In this document: piece after piece, positions 1 through 6,660 of the stretch
Layout of the letters: every line of letters begins with the position of its first letter
Numbering within the stretch: position 1 is the first letter of the stretch
Made by a program: the position numbers and the translations under genes
DNA from: an uncultured bacterium
GTDB taxonomy: Bacteria; Bacillota; Clostridia; Oscillospirales; Acutalibacteraceae
Reading direction: 5' to 3'
Assembly (NCBI GenBank): GCA_945949625.1
Contig: CAMFFI010000009.1
Location: forward strand, 1 to 15,953
DNA length: 15,953 nucleotides
The notes under the pieces: model-generated
The model's database searches: none
The model's input: only the letters and a program-made list of their open reading frames with translations
What the model was told of the DNA's origin: nothing

Positions 1-1
1 T

Positions 2-628
2 CTTGTTATGGACCCGGGATATAATAAAGAAAACAGGGAAAAGATTGAAAGCAACGCAAAACTGCTACATATACCCATAACCATATTTGAAACTAATATT
101 TTCAATGTTGCTAATAAAACGGAAAAATCCCCCTGCTATTTGTGCGCTCGTATGCGCAGGGGACATTTGTATAAAAAAGCTAAGGATTTGGGCTGTAACA
201 AAATTGCATTGGGACATCACTTTAACGACGTAATTGAAACAACCTTAATAGGAATGTTTTACGGCTCTCAGCTTCAGTCAATGCCGCCAAAGCTCCACAG
301 CACAAATTTTCAGGGTATGGAGCTTATACGTCCTATGTATTGTATTCACGAGGACGCAATTCTTGCATGGAAAAGGTATAATAATCTTGATTTTATTCAG
401 TGTGCCTGCCGTTTTACAGAAAATATAACCTCAGATAATAACGGAGTCAGCAATTCCAAAAGGCAAGAGGTGAAAAACCTTATTCGTATGCTGAAAAAAG
501 ATAATCCCAATATTGAAAAAAGTATCTTTAACAGTATTCATTCGGTAGGTCTTGATACTATGGTCGGATACAAAACCGACGGTGTGGAACATTCCTTTCT
601 TGAAAAATACGACAGTAAGAATAATTAA
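2..628 (+). CDS. TtcA-like tRNA 2-thiocytidine biosynthesis protein, 5' partial
   Basis: PP-loop ATPase of the TtcA family, which in characterised members uses ATP and an iron-sulfur cluster to thiolate cytidine 32 of tRNA in the cytoplasm. The reading frame is open to the left edge, and its first ATG (base 8) lies in the conserved DPGYN segment. The true start and the N-terminal SGGKDS nucleotide loop are therefore outside the window. Counting from that ATG, the cluster-binding pair is C43-YL-C46 in CYLCARMRRGHLY, followed by the GHH motif at 69-71 and PPKL at 93-96. Further Cys at 132 and 134 can supply the third ligand. The GHHxDD motif reads GHHFND here, with N73 where D is usual. The C-terminus looks complete. 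An 83-bp gap without a clear terminator separates it from the next gene, so co-transcription is possible. The exact tRNA substrate is inferred from family only. Confidence 0.8.
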   Translation, partial: LVMDPGYNKENREKIESNAKLLHIPITIFETNIFNVANKTEKSPCYLCARMRRGHLYKKAKDLGCNKIALGHHFNDVIETTLIGMFYGSQLQSMPPKLHSTNFQGMELIRPMYCIHEDAILAWKRYNNLDFIQCACRFTENITSDNNGVSNSKRQEVKNLIRMLKKDNPNIEKSIFNSIHSVGLDTMVGYKTDGVEHSFLEKYDSKNN

Positions 629-711
629 AAATACATTACGGTTAAATCATTTTACAATGTTTTGCTTTGCTCTGCTTATATGTGCTAAGCTAAAGTGAAA
701 GGGGGAGTTAT

Positions 712-1527
712 ATGTTTGGTTTTAAATGTACGGTATGCGGCGATATGCTTGTACGGGAGGAGAAGATTTACAGGTGCTGCAACAATCATTGTTTTGATAT
801 TGCAAAGCAGGGGTATGTTAATCTTTTGCAAAGTCAGCAGTCAAAGCGCAAAAGACACGGTGACGATAAGCTGATGATAAGGTCAAGAACGGTGTTTTTA
901 GACAAGGGATATTATGAGCCTCTGAGAAATACCTTATGCCAAAAGCTTAATAATTATATTTGTGAAAACCAAAAAATTATTGACGCAGGGTGCGGCGACT
1001 GCTACTATACTGCAGAAATTGAAAAGACTCTTGAAAGAAAAAATGCAGTTATAATGGGGATTGACATTTCAAAGGACGCAATGATAGCCGCCTCTAAACG
1101 CAGTAAGACTCTTATGCTTGCGGTGGCAAGTGTTTTTTCTCTGCCTGTTTGCGACGGCTGTTGTGATGCAGTGCTTAATATTTTTTCTCCTTTTGCACCG
1201 GAGGAGTACAGAAGAGTGCTGAAAAGCGGAGGCTTGCTTTTTCGTGTAATTCCTCTTGAAAATCATCTTATTGAGCTGAAAGAGAAAATTTACGATACGC
1301 CCTATAAAAATCCTTCTGAAAATACGGAGCTTGAGGGATTTAACCTTGTAGATAAAGCTGAAATTAAGTACAGGATTAATCTGAACAATAATGAGGATAT
1401 TGAAAACCTTTTCAGAATGACTCCCTATTATTACAAAACCTCGGCAAAGGACCAGCAAAAGCTGAAGGGTTTGAATGAAATAAACATAACCTGTGAATTT
1501 GCAGTTATTATTTATGAAAAGCAATAG
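712..1527 (+). CDS. rlmA: 23S rRNA (guanine-N1)-methyltransferase, RlmA family
   Basis: SAM-dependent methyltransferase that modifies N1 of a guanine in hairpin 35 of 23S rRNA (G745 in the RlmAI branch, G748 in the RlmAII/TlrB branch; the sequence alone does not let me choose). The 271-residue length is normal. The N-terminal zinc finger is visible as C6, C9, C22 and H26, followed by the signature FDIAKQGYVNLL. The SAM-binding motif I is IIDAGCGDCYYTAE near residues 89-102, and LNIFSPFAPEEYRRVLKSGG lies in the acceptor-side core. The ATG at 712 has a strong GGGGGAG ribosome binding site at 701-707 and places the first zinc ligand at residue 6, as in E. coli RlmA. It ends only 5 bp before the stop of the convergent lipoprotein gene. 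Confidence 0.9.
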   Translation: MFGFKCTVCGDMLVREEKIYRCCNNHCFDIAKQGYVNLLQSQQSKRKRHGDDKLMIRSRTVFLDKGYYEPLRNTLCQKLNNYICENQKIIDAGCGDCYYTAEIEKTLERKNAVIMGIDISKDAMIAASKRSKTLMLAVASVFSLPVCDGCCDAVLNIFSPFAPEEYRRVLKSGGLLFRVIPLENHLIELKEKIYDTPYKNPSENTELEGFNLVDKAEIKYRINLNNNEDIENLFRMTPYYYKTSAKDQQKLKGLNEINITCEFAVIIYEKQ

Positions 1528-1532
1528 TGTTT

Positions 1533-2051
1533 TCAGCTAACTGTAAATTCTGTTTCTAATGCTATATATGTTGACGATGCGTTTGCCTTTATCCGCATTT
1601 CACCGTTTTCTTCAAATGCATCTGATGAAAGTGTTCCGAATTGAGAAGAGTCATAAACTCTTACATTCATTATGAGCTTGTAGGTTCCGCTTTTAAGAGC
1701 AGTATCAGGATTGTTTTTGTTATATGCAGGAAATTCTTCCTTTCCTGTATTATGACCGTCATAAGGATAAATCCAAGATGATGCAGGCCACAGGCTTAAG
1801 CCTTTATCTTCAATTATATCATCCCATAATACGTTGACTTTTTTCTGAACGGTATAATTTTTAATGTAGGATATCGCCATATCGCCTGTATTGTTGATAA
1901 TTTCTGCGTCAATGCAGTTTTTTTCTTTATTGTAAACAGCGTTAAATTCAATTTTGTTTTTTATACTAAGCTTTGAACATTCACAGCCGATTAACAGAAC
2001 AAGAATCAGAACAGTTGATAATAAGACGCTGACAGTAACTGCTTTTTTCAT
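1533..2051 (-). CDS. lipoprotein of unknown function
   Basis: I do not recognise a named family for this 172-residue protein. The N-terminus is a typical lipoprotein signal: MKK, a hydrophobic stretch at 5-21, and the lipobox L20-I21-G22-C23, predicting lipid attachment at C23 and display on the outer face of the membrane. The mature part is polar. Motifs such as INNTGDMAISY and SGTYKLIMNVRVYD resemble beta-strand-rich, immunoglobulin-like extracellular domains, but this is weak. The start is an ATG preceded by AAGGAG with 8-base spacing. It overlaps the stop of the upstream membrane protein gene by an ATGA junction, so the two are translationally coupled and probably form one transcription unit. 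A regulatory palindrome upstream of that unit suggests control by the neighbouring two-component system (inference). Confidence 0.75.
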   Translation of the reverse strand: MKKAVTVSVLLSTVLILVLLIGCECSKLSIKNKIEFNAVYNKEKNCIDAEIINNTGDMAISYIKNYTVQKKVNVLWDDIIEDKGLSLWPASSWIYPYDGHNTGKEEFPAYNKNNPDTALKSGTYKLIMNVRVYDSSQFGTLSSDAFEENGEMRIKANASSTYIALETEFTVS

Positions 2052-2452
2052 TTTTTAAACTCCTTTTTTATTTTATGGGATTTAATAACAAGTGAAATTA
2101 TACATTCAAACGCTACAAACAGAGCAACTGCAAAAATCAGTCCAAAAATTATATTCAGTGAAATCTGCGCCATTACTGCACCCCAGCTTAAACCGTGAAC
2201 AGTCTGCTTATATACGCAATGGTAGTATATATTAAATGCGGCTATGCACCATAGGTTTGAAAGGACAAGTATTCCGTTTAAAATTCCGCATTCCTTTAAG
2301 CTTACGGATTTAAAGTAGTTAAAAAATACAACTAATGGTTGTATTATAAGAACAAAAAGAAAGATTGAGCCTGTCTCTGTAAAAATAATTACGGAGGATA
2401 TGGCGGCACTTAAATTAAGAAATAAGCCTATTGCAAGGGTGGATTTTTTCAT
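2048..2452 (-). CDS. small four-helix integral membrane protein, unknown function
   Basis: A 134-residue hydrophobic protein with about four predicted transmembrane helices (roughly 5-25, 29-48, 56-77 and 91-121) and a short basic C-terminal tail, KSHKIKKEFKK, which suggests a cytoplasmic C-terminus. No catalytic or transport motif is visible and I cannot assign a family. The ATG at 2452 follows a GAGGTG ribosome binding site. Its stop overlaps the start of the lipoprotein gene (ATGA), so the two products probably act together at the membrane. It is the first gene of this pair and is preceded by a promoter with an adjacent perfect palindrome. The response-regulator operon lies directly upstream in the same orientation, separated by a terminator. 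Confidence 0.7.
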   Translation of the reverse strand: MKKSTLAIGLFLNLSAAISSVIIFTETGSIFLFVLIIQPLVVFFNYFKSVSLKECGILNGILVLSNLWCIAAFNIYYHCVYKQTVHGLSWGAVMAQISLNIIFGLIFAVALFVAFECIISLVIKSHKIKKEFKK

Positions 2453-2482
2453 ATTTTACACCTCGATTATTATTGTTTAATT

Positions 2483-2511
2483 AAAATATATCATTAGTTT
2501 TTTAAGTTCAA
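2483..2511 (-). promoter_or_regulatory. predicted promoter of membrane protein/lipoprotein operon
   Basis: Read on the minus strand, TTGAAC (-35, bases 2506-2511) is followed after 17 bp by TATTTT (2483-2488), or after 15 bp by TATATT (2485-2490). The -10 is imperfect, which fits a promoter needing an activator. The palindrome at 2515-2528 sits three bases upstream of the -35. Confidence 0.5.
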
Positions 2512-2514
2512 CAG

Positions 2515-2528
2515 ATGACATTTGTCAT
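2515..2528. promoter_or_regulatory. perfect palindrome ATGACA-TT-TGTCAT, candidate response-regulator site
   Basis: A 14-bp perfect inverted repeat with 6-bp arms, centred about 45 bp upstream of the predicted start of the membrane protein/lipoprotein transcript. That position is typical for an activator contacting RNA polymerase. NarL/LuxR-type regulators bind inverted repeats as dimers, and one is encoded immediately next door. The link to that regulator is inference. Confidence 0.5.
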
Positions 2529-2540
2529 TATTTTACAGAA

Positions 2541-2577
2541 AAAGGCTCATTTTCACCAAAAATGAAAATGAGCCTTT
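2541..2577 (-). terminator. Rho-independent terminator of the two-component operon
   Basis: A perfect 15-bp inverted repeat (2541-2555 with 2563-2577) has a 7-base loop. On the minus strand the right arm ends in GCCTTTTTC, giving a U-tract. It lies 19 bp past the response-regulator stop and insulates it from the downstream membrane protein gene. Confidence 0.85.
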
Positions 2578-2596
2578 AGTCTTTTTTAATTCAGAC

Positions 2597-3223
2597 TTAT
2601 ATGTAATCGTTTTTTACTGCATAAACAGCAAGCTGGGTTCTGTCCTTCATATTTAATTTTTCCAAAAGAGAAGAAATGTTGTTCCTTACCGTTCCGTCTG
2701 ACAAAAACATTTTTTCTGCAATTTCCTTGTTGCTGAGTCCCTGTGCAACAAGAGTAAGTAATTCCTTTTCTCTTGGGGTAAGCTTTGCCTGATTTTTATC
2801 GGTACGACTGACATATTTATTTTTAATGCTGTTGAATACGGCTGTACCGAAAACATTTATTCCCATTACGGTGCTTTTTATAGCGTTTGAAAGCTTGTCC
2901 TCATCTACTCCCTTAAGCACATAGCCGTCTGCTCCGCTTGAAAGCGCCTTGCTTACTGTTTCTTTATCGTCAAAGGTTGTAAGCACAAGCACCTTGATTT
3001 TGGGAAAATCGGTTTTTATTCGTTTTGTTGCGTCTGAACCGTCGCAGGCAGGCATCTGCATATCCATAAGAACAAGGTCGGGCGACATACTTCTGCACAA
3101 ATCGTATGCAACAATTCCGTTTTCTGCAACTCCGCAAACCTTGATGTCTTTATCCTGTTCGATTATGGTTTTCAATCCGTTTCTTACAATAGAATCATCG
3201 TCGGCAATTACAATTTTAATCAC
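2597..3223 (-). CDS. NarL/LuxR-type two-component response regulator
   Basis: A 208-residue response regulator of the NarL/FixJ class. The receiver domain (about 1-120) has the acidic pocket D8-D9-D10, phosphoacceptor D54 in LVLMDMQMP, switch T82 and conserved K104 in YVLKG. The C-terminal LuxR-type helix-turn-helix (about 148-208) starts with LTPREKELL and contains GLSNKEIAEKMFLSDGTVRN. Phosphorylation should promote dimerisation and binding to an inverted DNA repeat. The start codon is GTG at 3223, overlapping the kinase stop as GTGA, with GGAGGGTGAT as a strong ribosome binding site inside the kinase gene. It is therefore co-translated with its cognate kinase. Its likely target is the palindrome at 2515-2528 (inference). 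All phosphorylation residues are intact. Confidence 0.93.
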   Translation of the reverse strand: MIKIVIADDDSIVRNGLKTIIEQDKDIKVCGVAENGIVAYDLCRSMSPDLVLMDMQMPACDGSDATKRIKTDFPKIKVLVLTTFDDKETVSKALSSGADGYVLKGVDEDKLSNAIKSTVMGINVFGTAVFNSIKNKYVSRTDKNQAKLTPREKELLTLVAQGLSNKEIAEKMFLSDGTVRNNISSLLEKLNMKDRTQLAVYAVKNDYI

Positions 3224-4908
3224 GCTTTATCACCCTCCACAGGTATTAACACCTTAACCGAAAATCCGTTTCCCGCAAGAGATGAAAATTCAATACTGCC
3301 GCCTGCTGCGTTTACCTTTTCTCTCATTCCCTTAAGTCCGTGACCTTCTGTTATTTTATTACAGCCTGTTCCGTTGTCAATAATATACACTCTAATGTTA
3401 TCCGGAGTAAATTTCACAATTACGTCTGTTTTATCGGATTTTCCGTGCCTTATTGAGTTTGTTATTGCCTCTCGTACAACGCTGAAAACAGTATCACAGG
3501 CAAAAAGGTGATAAGGTTGTTCATTTCCCATAACGGAAAGCTCAATTCCGCCGCCTGCTGTTTTCATATTGCCGATAAGTGAGTTAAGCTGTTGCGTAAT
3601 GCTCACATTTGCCTTTTTTATTCCTGATACGCAGTCACGAACATCATCAAGGAGCTTTTCTGATATTTCAAGAGCTTCATCAACATTTTTATCTGCCGCC
3701 TTGTTATTAATTCTTGACAGCTTTAAGAGAGTCATTACAGATATAAGACTGTGCCCCACAGAGTCGTGAAGCTCCTGAGCAATTCTTGTTCTTTCTTTTT
3801 CTACGGCAAGATTTTTTTCAACTATATTCATTTTTTCAAGCTTTATGTTTGCGCTTGTCAGCTCCTTGTTCTTTTTTGACAACTCATTTGTAAATTCGTA
3901 TTGAGCCGTTACGTCAGAGAACATAAAAACATTTGATATTACTTTATTTCTGCGCTTTACTGCAATTTTGTTTGCACTGAAATATTTATTGTCCGTTAAG
4001 CATATAACAGCGTTATTGGTGCTTTTGCTTTCATAAAAATTTCTGAAGTCGGAAAGACTGCCGGCGAGATTTTTTTCTATGCACTTCATTGCACAAGCTT
4101 TGTCCTTATATACGCAATCATCATTAAGAGCAAAATCTTTTTTCATTGCATTATTGATGTAGGTTACTTTTCCGCGGTTATCGGTAATAAGCACAGCCTC
4201 GCTGATTGAACTCATAAGATGTTTTACGGTAAAGGAGCTTATGGAAATAAATTCATATTTATAGATAGCCAAGAAAACAAGCAAAGAGGAAATTGCAAAA
4301 GACAGCGTGGTGTAGTCATATTTATGACCTAATAAATTAGATATGGATAAAAGATTAATTAAAAGGGGAATTACTGCAGCTAAGGAAATCAAAATTATCT
4401 GAGGCAGTTTTTCTTTAAAAGCCTTGATATTTTTTATCAGCATAAGGCAAATTCCCACAAGCAAAAGAGCGTAGTTATAGAAAGCGTTTACATAAAACCC
4501 TATGCCGCCTGAGGTGGCTTCAAGGGAAAAGCGGCTGAAGAATAAATGAAATGCAGGATTTGTTATTTCAAGGATATATAAAATCATAGAGGGGAGAAAA
4601 AGCAAAATTTTAAATGCAATGCTTTCGGTAAGGCTTGATTTTATGTAATAAAGTGAAAAAAGCACAAACATTGCACCGATAAAACACACAGAAATATATC
4701 CTAAGTTGCTGAATATAATTTTTACTGTTAAGTCCAAAGAAAATATATCAATTAAATGGCAGATAATCCAATTGATAATTAAAATCTGGCAAACAGAAAA
4801 GCATCGCGCCATTTTGTCGCTTTGGGAATACTGAGCAAGAACAACGGTGCATACTGTCATTAGAATTAATGAAATAATATTGAGAAAAAGAGCAAGCAGG
4901 CTACTCAT
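3220..4908 (-). CDS. membrane sensor histidine kinase, 7TM-PAS-HisKA_3-HATPase
   Basis: A 562-residue sensor kinase. About seven hydrophobic helices fill residues 5-222, resembling the 7TM sensor module found at the N-terminus of some kinases. A PAS-like region (about 230-340, with AVLITDNRGKVTYINNAMKK) and a coiled-coil linker (about 343-375) follow. The HisKA_3 dimerisation domain carries phosphoacceptor H381 in the motif ELHDSVGHSL. The ATPase domain shows the N-box with N484 (REAITNSIRHG), the G1 box D511-NGTG, and the G2 box GHGLKGMREKV. HisKA_3 kinases pair with NarL/LuxR-type regulators, as encoded just downstream with a 4-base overlap. The ATG at 4908 has GGAG 8 bases upstream. The signal sensed is not evident: the 7TM part could detect a membrane-soluble or membrane-stress cue, and the PAS part a cytoplasmic one. 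Confidence 0.92.
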   Translation of the reverse strand: MSSLLALFLNIISLILMTVCTVVLAQYSQSDKMARCFSVCQILIINWIICHLIDIFSLDLTVKIIFSNLGYISVCFIGAMFVLFSLYYIKSSLTESIAFKILLFLPSMILYILEITNPAFHLFFSRFSLEATSGGIGFYVNAFYNYALLLVGICLMLIKNIKAFKEKLPQIILISLAAVIPLLINLLSISNLLGHKYDYTTLSFAISSLLVFLAIYKYEFISISSFTVKHLMSSISEAVLITDNRGKVTYINNAMKKDFALNDDCVYKDKACAMKCIEKNLAGSLSDFRNFYESKSTNNAVICLTDNKYFSANKIAVKRRNKVISNVFMFSDVTAQYEFTNELSKKNKELTSANIKLEKMNIVEKNLAVEKERTRIAQELHDSVGHSLISVMTLLKLSRINNKAADKNVDEALEISEKLLDDVRDCVSGIKKANVSITQQLNSLIGNMKTAGGGIELSVMGNEQPYHLFACDTVFSVVREAITNSIRHGKSDKTDVIVKFTPDNIRVYIIDNGTGCNKITEGHGLKGMREKVNAAGGSIEFSSLAGNGFSVKVLIPVEGDKA

Positions 4909-4946
4909 AAGAAACTCCGTAAATAAATTTTATATAATTTTTTCTA

Positions 4947-4975
4947 ATTGTATCACAAAAATTTATACAAATCAA
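4947..4975 (-). promoter_or_regulatory. predicted sigma-A promoter of the kinase/regulator operon
   Basis: On the minus strand TTGATT (4970-4975) is followed after exactly 17 bp by TACAAT (4947-4952). TGA just before the -10 gives an extended -10. It lies about 40 bp upstream of the kinase ATG. Confidence 0.65.
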
Positions 4976-5015
4976 TGGAATGAGCTTATATAAAATCATA
5001 AACCCATAATATAAC

Positions 5016-5047
5016 AAAAGCCCCTCCGAAAAAACGGAGAGGCTTTT
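5016..5047 (-). terminator. Rho-independent terminator of the ilvBNC operon
   Basis: Arms 5016-5028 and 5035-5047 pair over 13 bases with one mismatch around a 6-base A loop. Minus-strand reading ends in GGGGCTTTTGTTAT. It lies 22 bp past the ilvC stop. Both ends carry T-runs, so it may also work on the plus strand. Confidence 0.8.
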
Positions 5048-5069
5048 TATATGTATTTGAATAGTTATA

Positions 5070-6092
5070 TCAGTTATTGATAAGCTTATCCTCGTCAGAC
5101 CAGCTGTAAAGCTTTCTTACTTCCTTACCAACGATTTCAGCCGGATGCTCAGCAGCAATTTTTCTCATTGCCTTAAAGTGAGCCTGACCGCCTGCTGGTG
5201 ACATATCAAGGAGGAATTCTTTAGCAAAAGAACCGTCCTGAATGTTATTAAGGATTTGCTTCATAGCTTTCTTAGTGTCTTCTGTGATAATCTTCGGACC
5301 TGTAATATAGTCGCCGTATTCAGCAGTATTGGAGATTGAATATCTCATACCCTCAAAGCCTGACTGATAAATAAGGTCAACGATAAGCTTCATTTCGTGG
5401 ATACACTCAAAGTAAGCGTTTCTTGGGTCATAGCCTGCCTCGCAAAGTGTTTCAAAGCCTGCCTGCATAAGTGCGCAAACACCGCCGCAAAGAACTGCCT
5501 GCTCGCCGAAGAGGTCTGTTTCTGTTTCTGTTCTGAAGGTTGTTTCAAGAACGCCTGCTCTTGCACCGCCGATACCTAAAGCGTAAGCAAGTGCTAAATC
5601 CTGAGCCTTGCCTGTTGCGTCCTGATGAACAGCTACCAAGCAGGGAACACCCTTGCCGGCCTGATATTCACTTCTTACTGTGTGACCGGGTCCCTTAGGA
5701 GCAATCATTGTAACGTCAACGTCTGCCGGTGGGATAATCTGGTTGAAGTGAATTGCAAAACCGTGAGCAAACATAAGCATATTGCCTGCTTCAAGGTTTG
5801 GTTCAATGTCTTTTTTATACATAGCAGCCTGTTTTTCATCATTAATAAGAATCATAATGATGTCTGCTTTTTTAGCAGCCTCTGCTGCTGTGTAAACTTT
5901 AAATCCCTGATCTTCAGCCTTTTTCCAGGATTTGCTTCCTTCATAAAGACCGATAATTACGTCACAGCCGGAATCCTTAAGATTGAGAGCGTGTGCGTGT
6001 CCCTGACTGCCGTAGCCGATGATTGCAATAGTCTTGCCGTCAAGTAAAGAAAGGTTACAGTCAGACTGATAGAAGATTTTTGCTTGTGCCAT
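5070..6092 (-). CDS. ilvC: ketol-acid reductoisomerase (class I)
   Basis: Converts 2-acetolactate or 2-aceto-2-hydroxybutyrate to the dihydroxy acids of valine/leucine and isoleucine synthesis, using Mg2+ and a nicotinamide cofactor. The 340-residue length is typical of the short class I enzyme. The Rossmann motif GYGSQGHAHALNLKDSG is at 26-42. The cofactor-specificity loop is L49-YEGSKSW56. The metal-binding pair is D193 and E197 in DLFGEQ, with further family residues in HEMKLIVDLIY and YSISNTAEYGDY. S53 and S55 in the loop suit NADPH, though Y50-E51 is less usual. The ATG at 6092 has an ideal AGGAGG upstream. It is the last gene of ilvB-ilvN-ilvC, separated from ilvN by 66 bp that include a small palindrome, and followed by a terminator. 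Confidence 0.97.
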   Translation of the reverse strand: MAQAKIFYQSDCNLSLLDGKTIAIIGYGSQGHAHALNLKDSGCDVIIGLYEGSKSWKKAEDQGFKVYTAAEAAKKADIIMILINDEKQAAMYKKDIEPNLEAGNMLMFAHGFAIHFNQIIPPADVDVTMIAPKGPGHTVRSEYQAGKGVPCLVAVHQDATGKAQDLALAYALGIGGARAGVLETTFRTETETDLFGEQAVLCGGVCALMQAGFETLCEAGYDPRNAYFECIHEMKLIVDLIYQSGFEGMRYSISNTAEYGDYITGPKIITEDTKKAMKQILNNIQDGSFAKEFLLDMSPAGGQAHFKAMRKIAAEHPAEIVGKEVRKLYSWSDEDKLINN

Positions 6093-6108
6093 TTTAATTT
6101 CCTCCTTG

Positions 6109-6121
6109 CCGCTTTAAGCGG
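6109..6121. repeat. short palindrome in the ilvN-ilvC spacer
   Basis: CCGCTT-T-AAGCGG lies immediately upstream of the ilvC ribosome binding site. In the transcript it can form a 4-bp GC-rich stem closed by an A/T loop. No T-run follows it, so it is not a terminator. A role in mRNA processing or stability is only a possibility. Confidence 0.4.
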
Positions 6122-6158
6122 TTTATAAAAATAATAAATTGTATGTTAATCTGTGAAA

Positions 6159-6650
6159 TTAATTTGCCGCAGTGGCAGAACCCTTGTCAATTGCAACAGT
6201 TCCTGTCCTGACAATTTCACGGATACCATAAGGCTTCAATAAATCAATTAAGGTTTTTGTTTTTTCAGAGGTTTCACAGTATTCAACCGTAACGGTGCTC
6301 TGTGCTACATCTATGATTTTAGCTCCCATAAGCTCGGCCATTTTTATAATTTCAAATCGCTTTGCCGAGCTTGAATGAACCTTTATCAGAGAAAGCTCAC
6401 GGCTTATGTATTCTCCCTCTGCAAAGCGTTTTACCTTGATGACGGGAATCAGCTTATTAAGTTGTTTTTCAAGCTGTTCAACAACATATTCGTCACCGTT
6501 TGCAACGATTGTAATTCTTGAAACGGACGGGTCGTTGGTAACGCCGACTGCAAGTGAGTCAATATTAAAGGAACGTCTTGAGAAAAGTCCCGATATTTTT
6601 GACAAAGCACCTGCTTGGTTTTCAACTAATATGGATAATGTATATTGCAT
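6159..6650 (-). CDS. ilvN: acetolactate synthase small (regulatory) subunit
   Basis: Regulatory subunit of acetohydroxyacid synthase, which binds the large subunit, raises its activity and confers valine feedback inhibition. The 163-residue length is standard (about 160-175 in the family). The N-terminal ACT domain (about 3-75) opens with YTLSILVENQAGALSKISGL and includes FSRRSFNIDSLAVG. The C-terminal small-subunit domain follows, with SARRFE-like SAKRFEI near 95-101 and a second ACT-like fold ending in GIREIVRTGTVAI. The start ATG has AGAGG a few bases upstream, and only 10 bp separate it from the ilvB stop, indicating operon translation. The symbol ilvH is used for the same gene in many Firmicutes. 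Confidence 0.95.
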   Translation of the reverse strand: MQYTLSILVENQAGALSKISGLFSRRSFNIDSLAVGVTNDPSVSRITIVANGDEYVVEQLEKQLNKLIPVIKVKRFAEGEYISRELSLIKVHSSSAKRFEIIKMAELMGAKIIDVAQSTVTVEYCETSEKTKTLIDLLKPYGIREIVRTGTVAIDKGSATAAN

Positions 6651-6660
6651 ATCTTACCTC

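Noticed and set aside
1069..1524. Long minus-strand reading frame of 151 codons opposite rlmA
   Set aside because: It lies fully antisense to a clear methyltransferase gene, has no ribosome binding site of note and a low-complexity translation; a shadow frame.
5625..6047. Plus-strand reading frame of 140 codons opposite ilvC
   Set aside because: Antisense to a strongly conserved enzyme; the Cys/Phe/Val-rich translation is typical of reverse-strand shadows.
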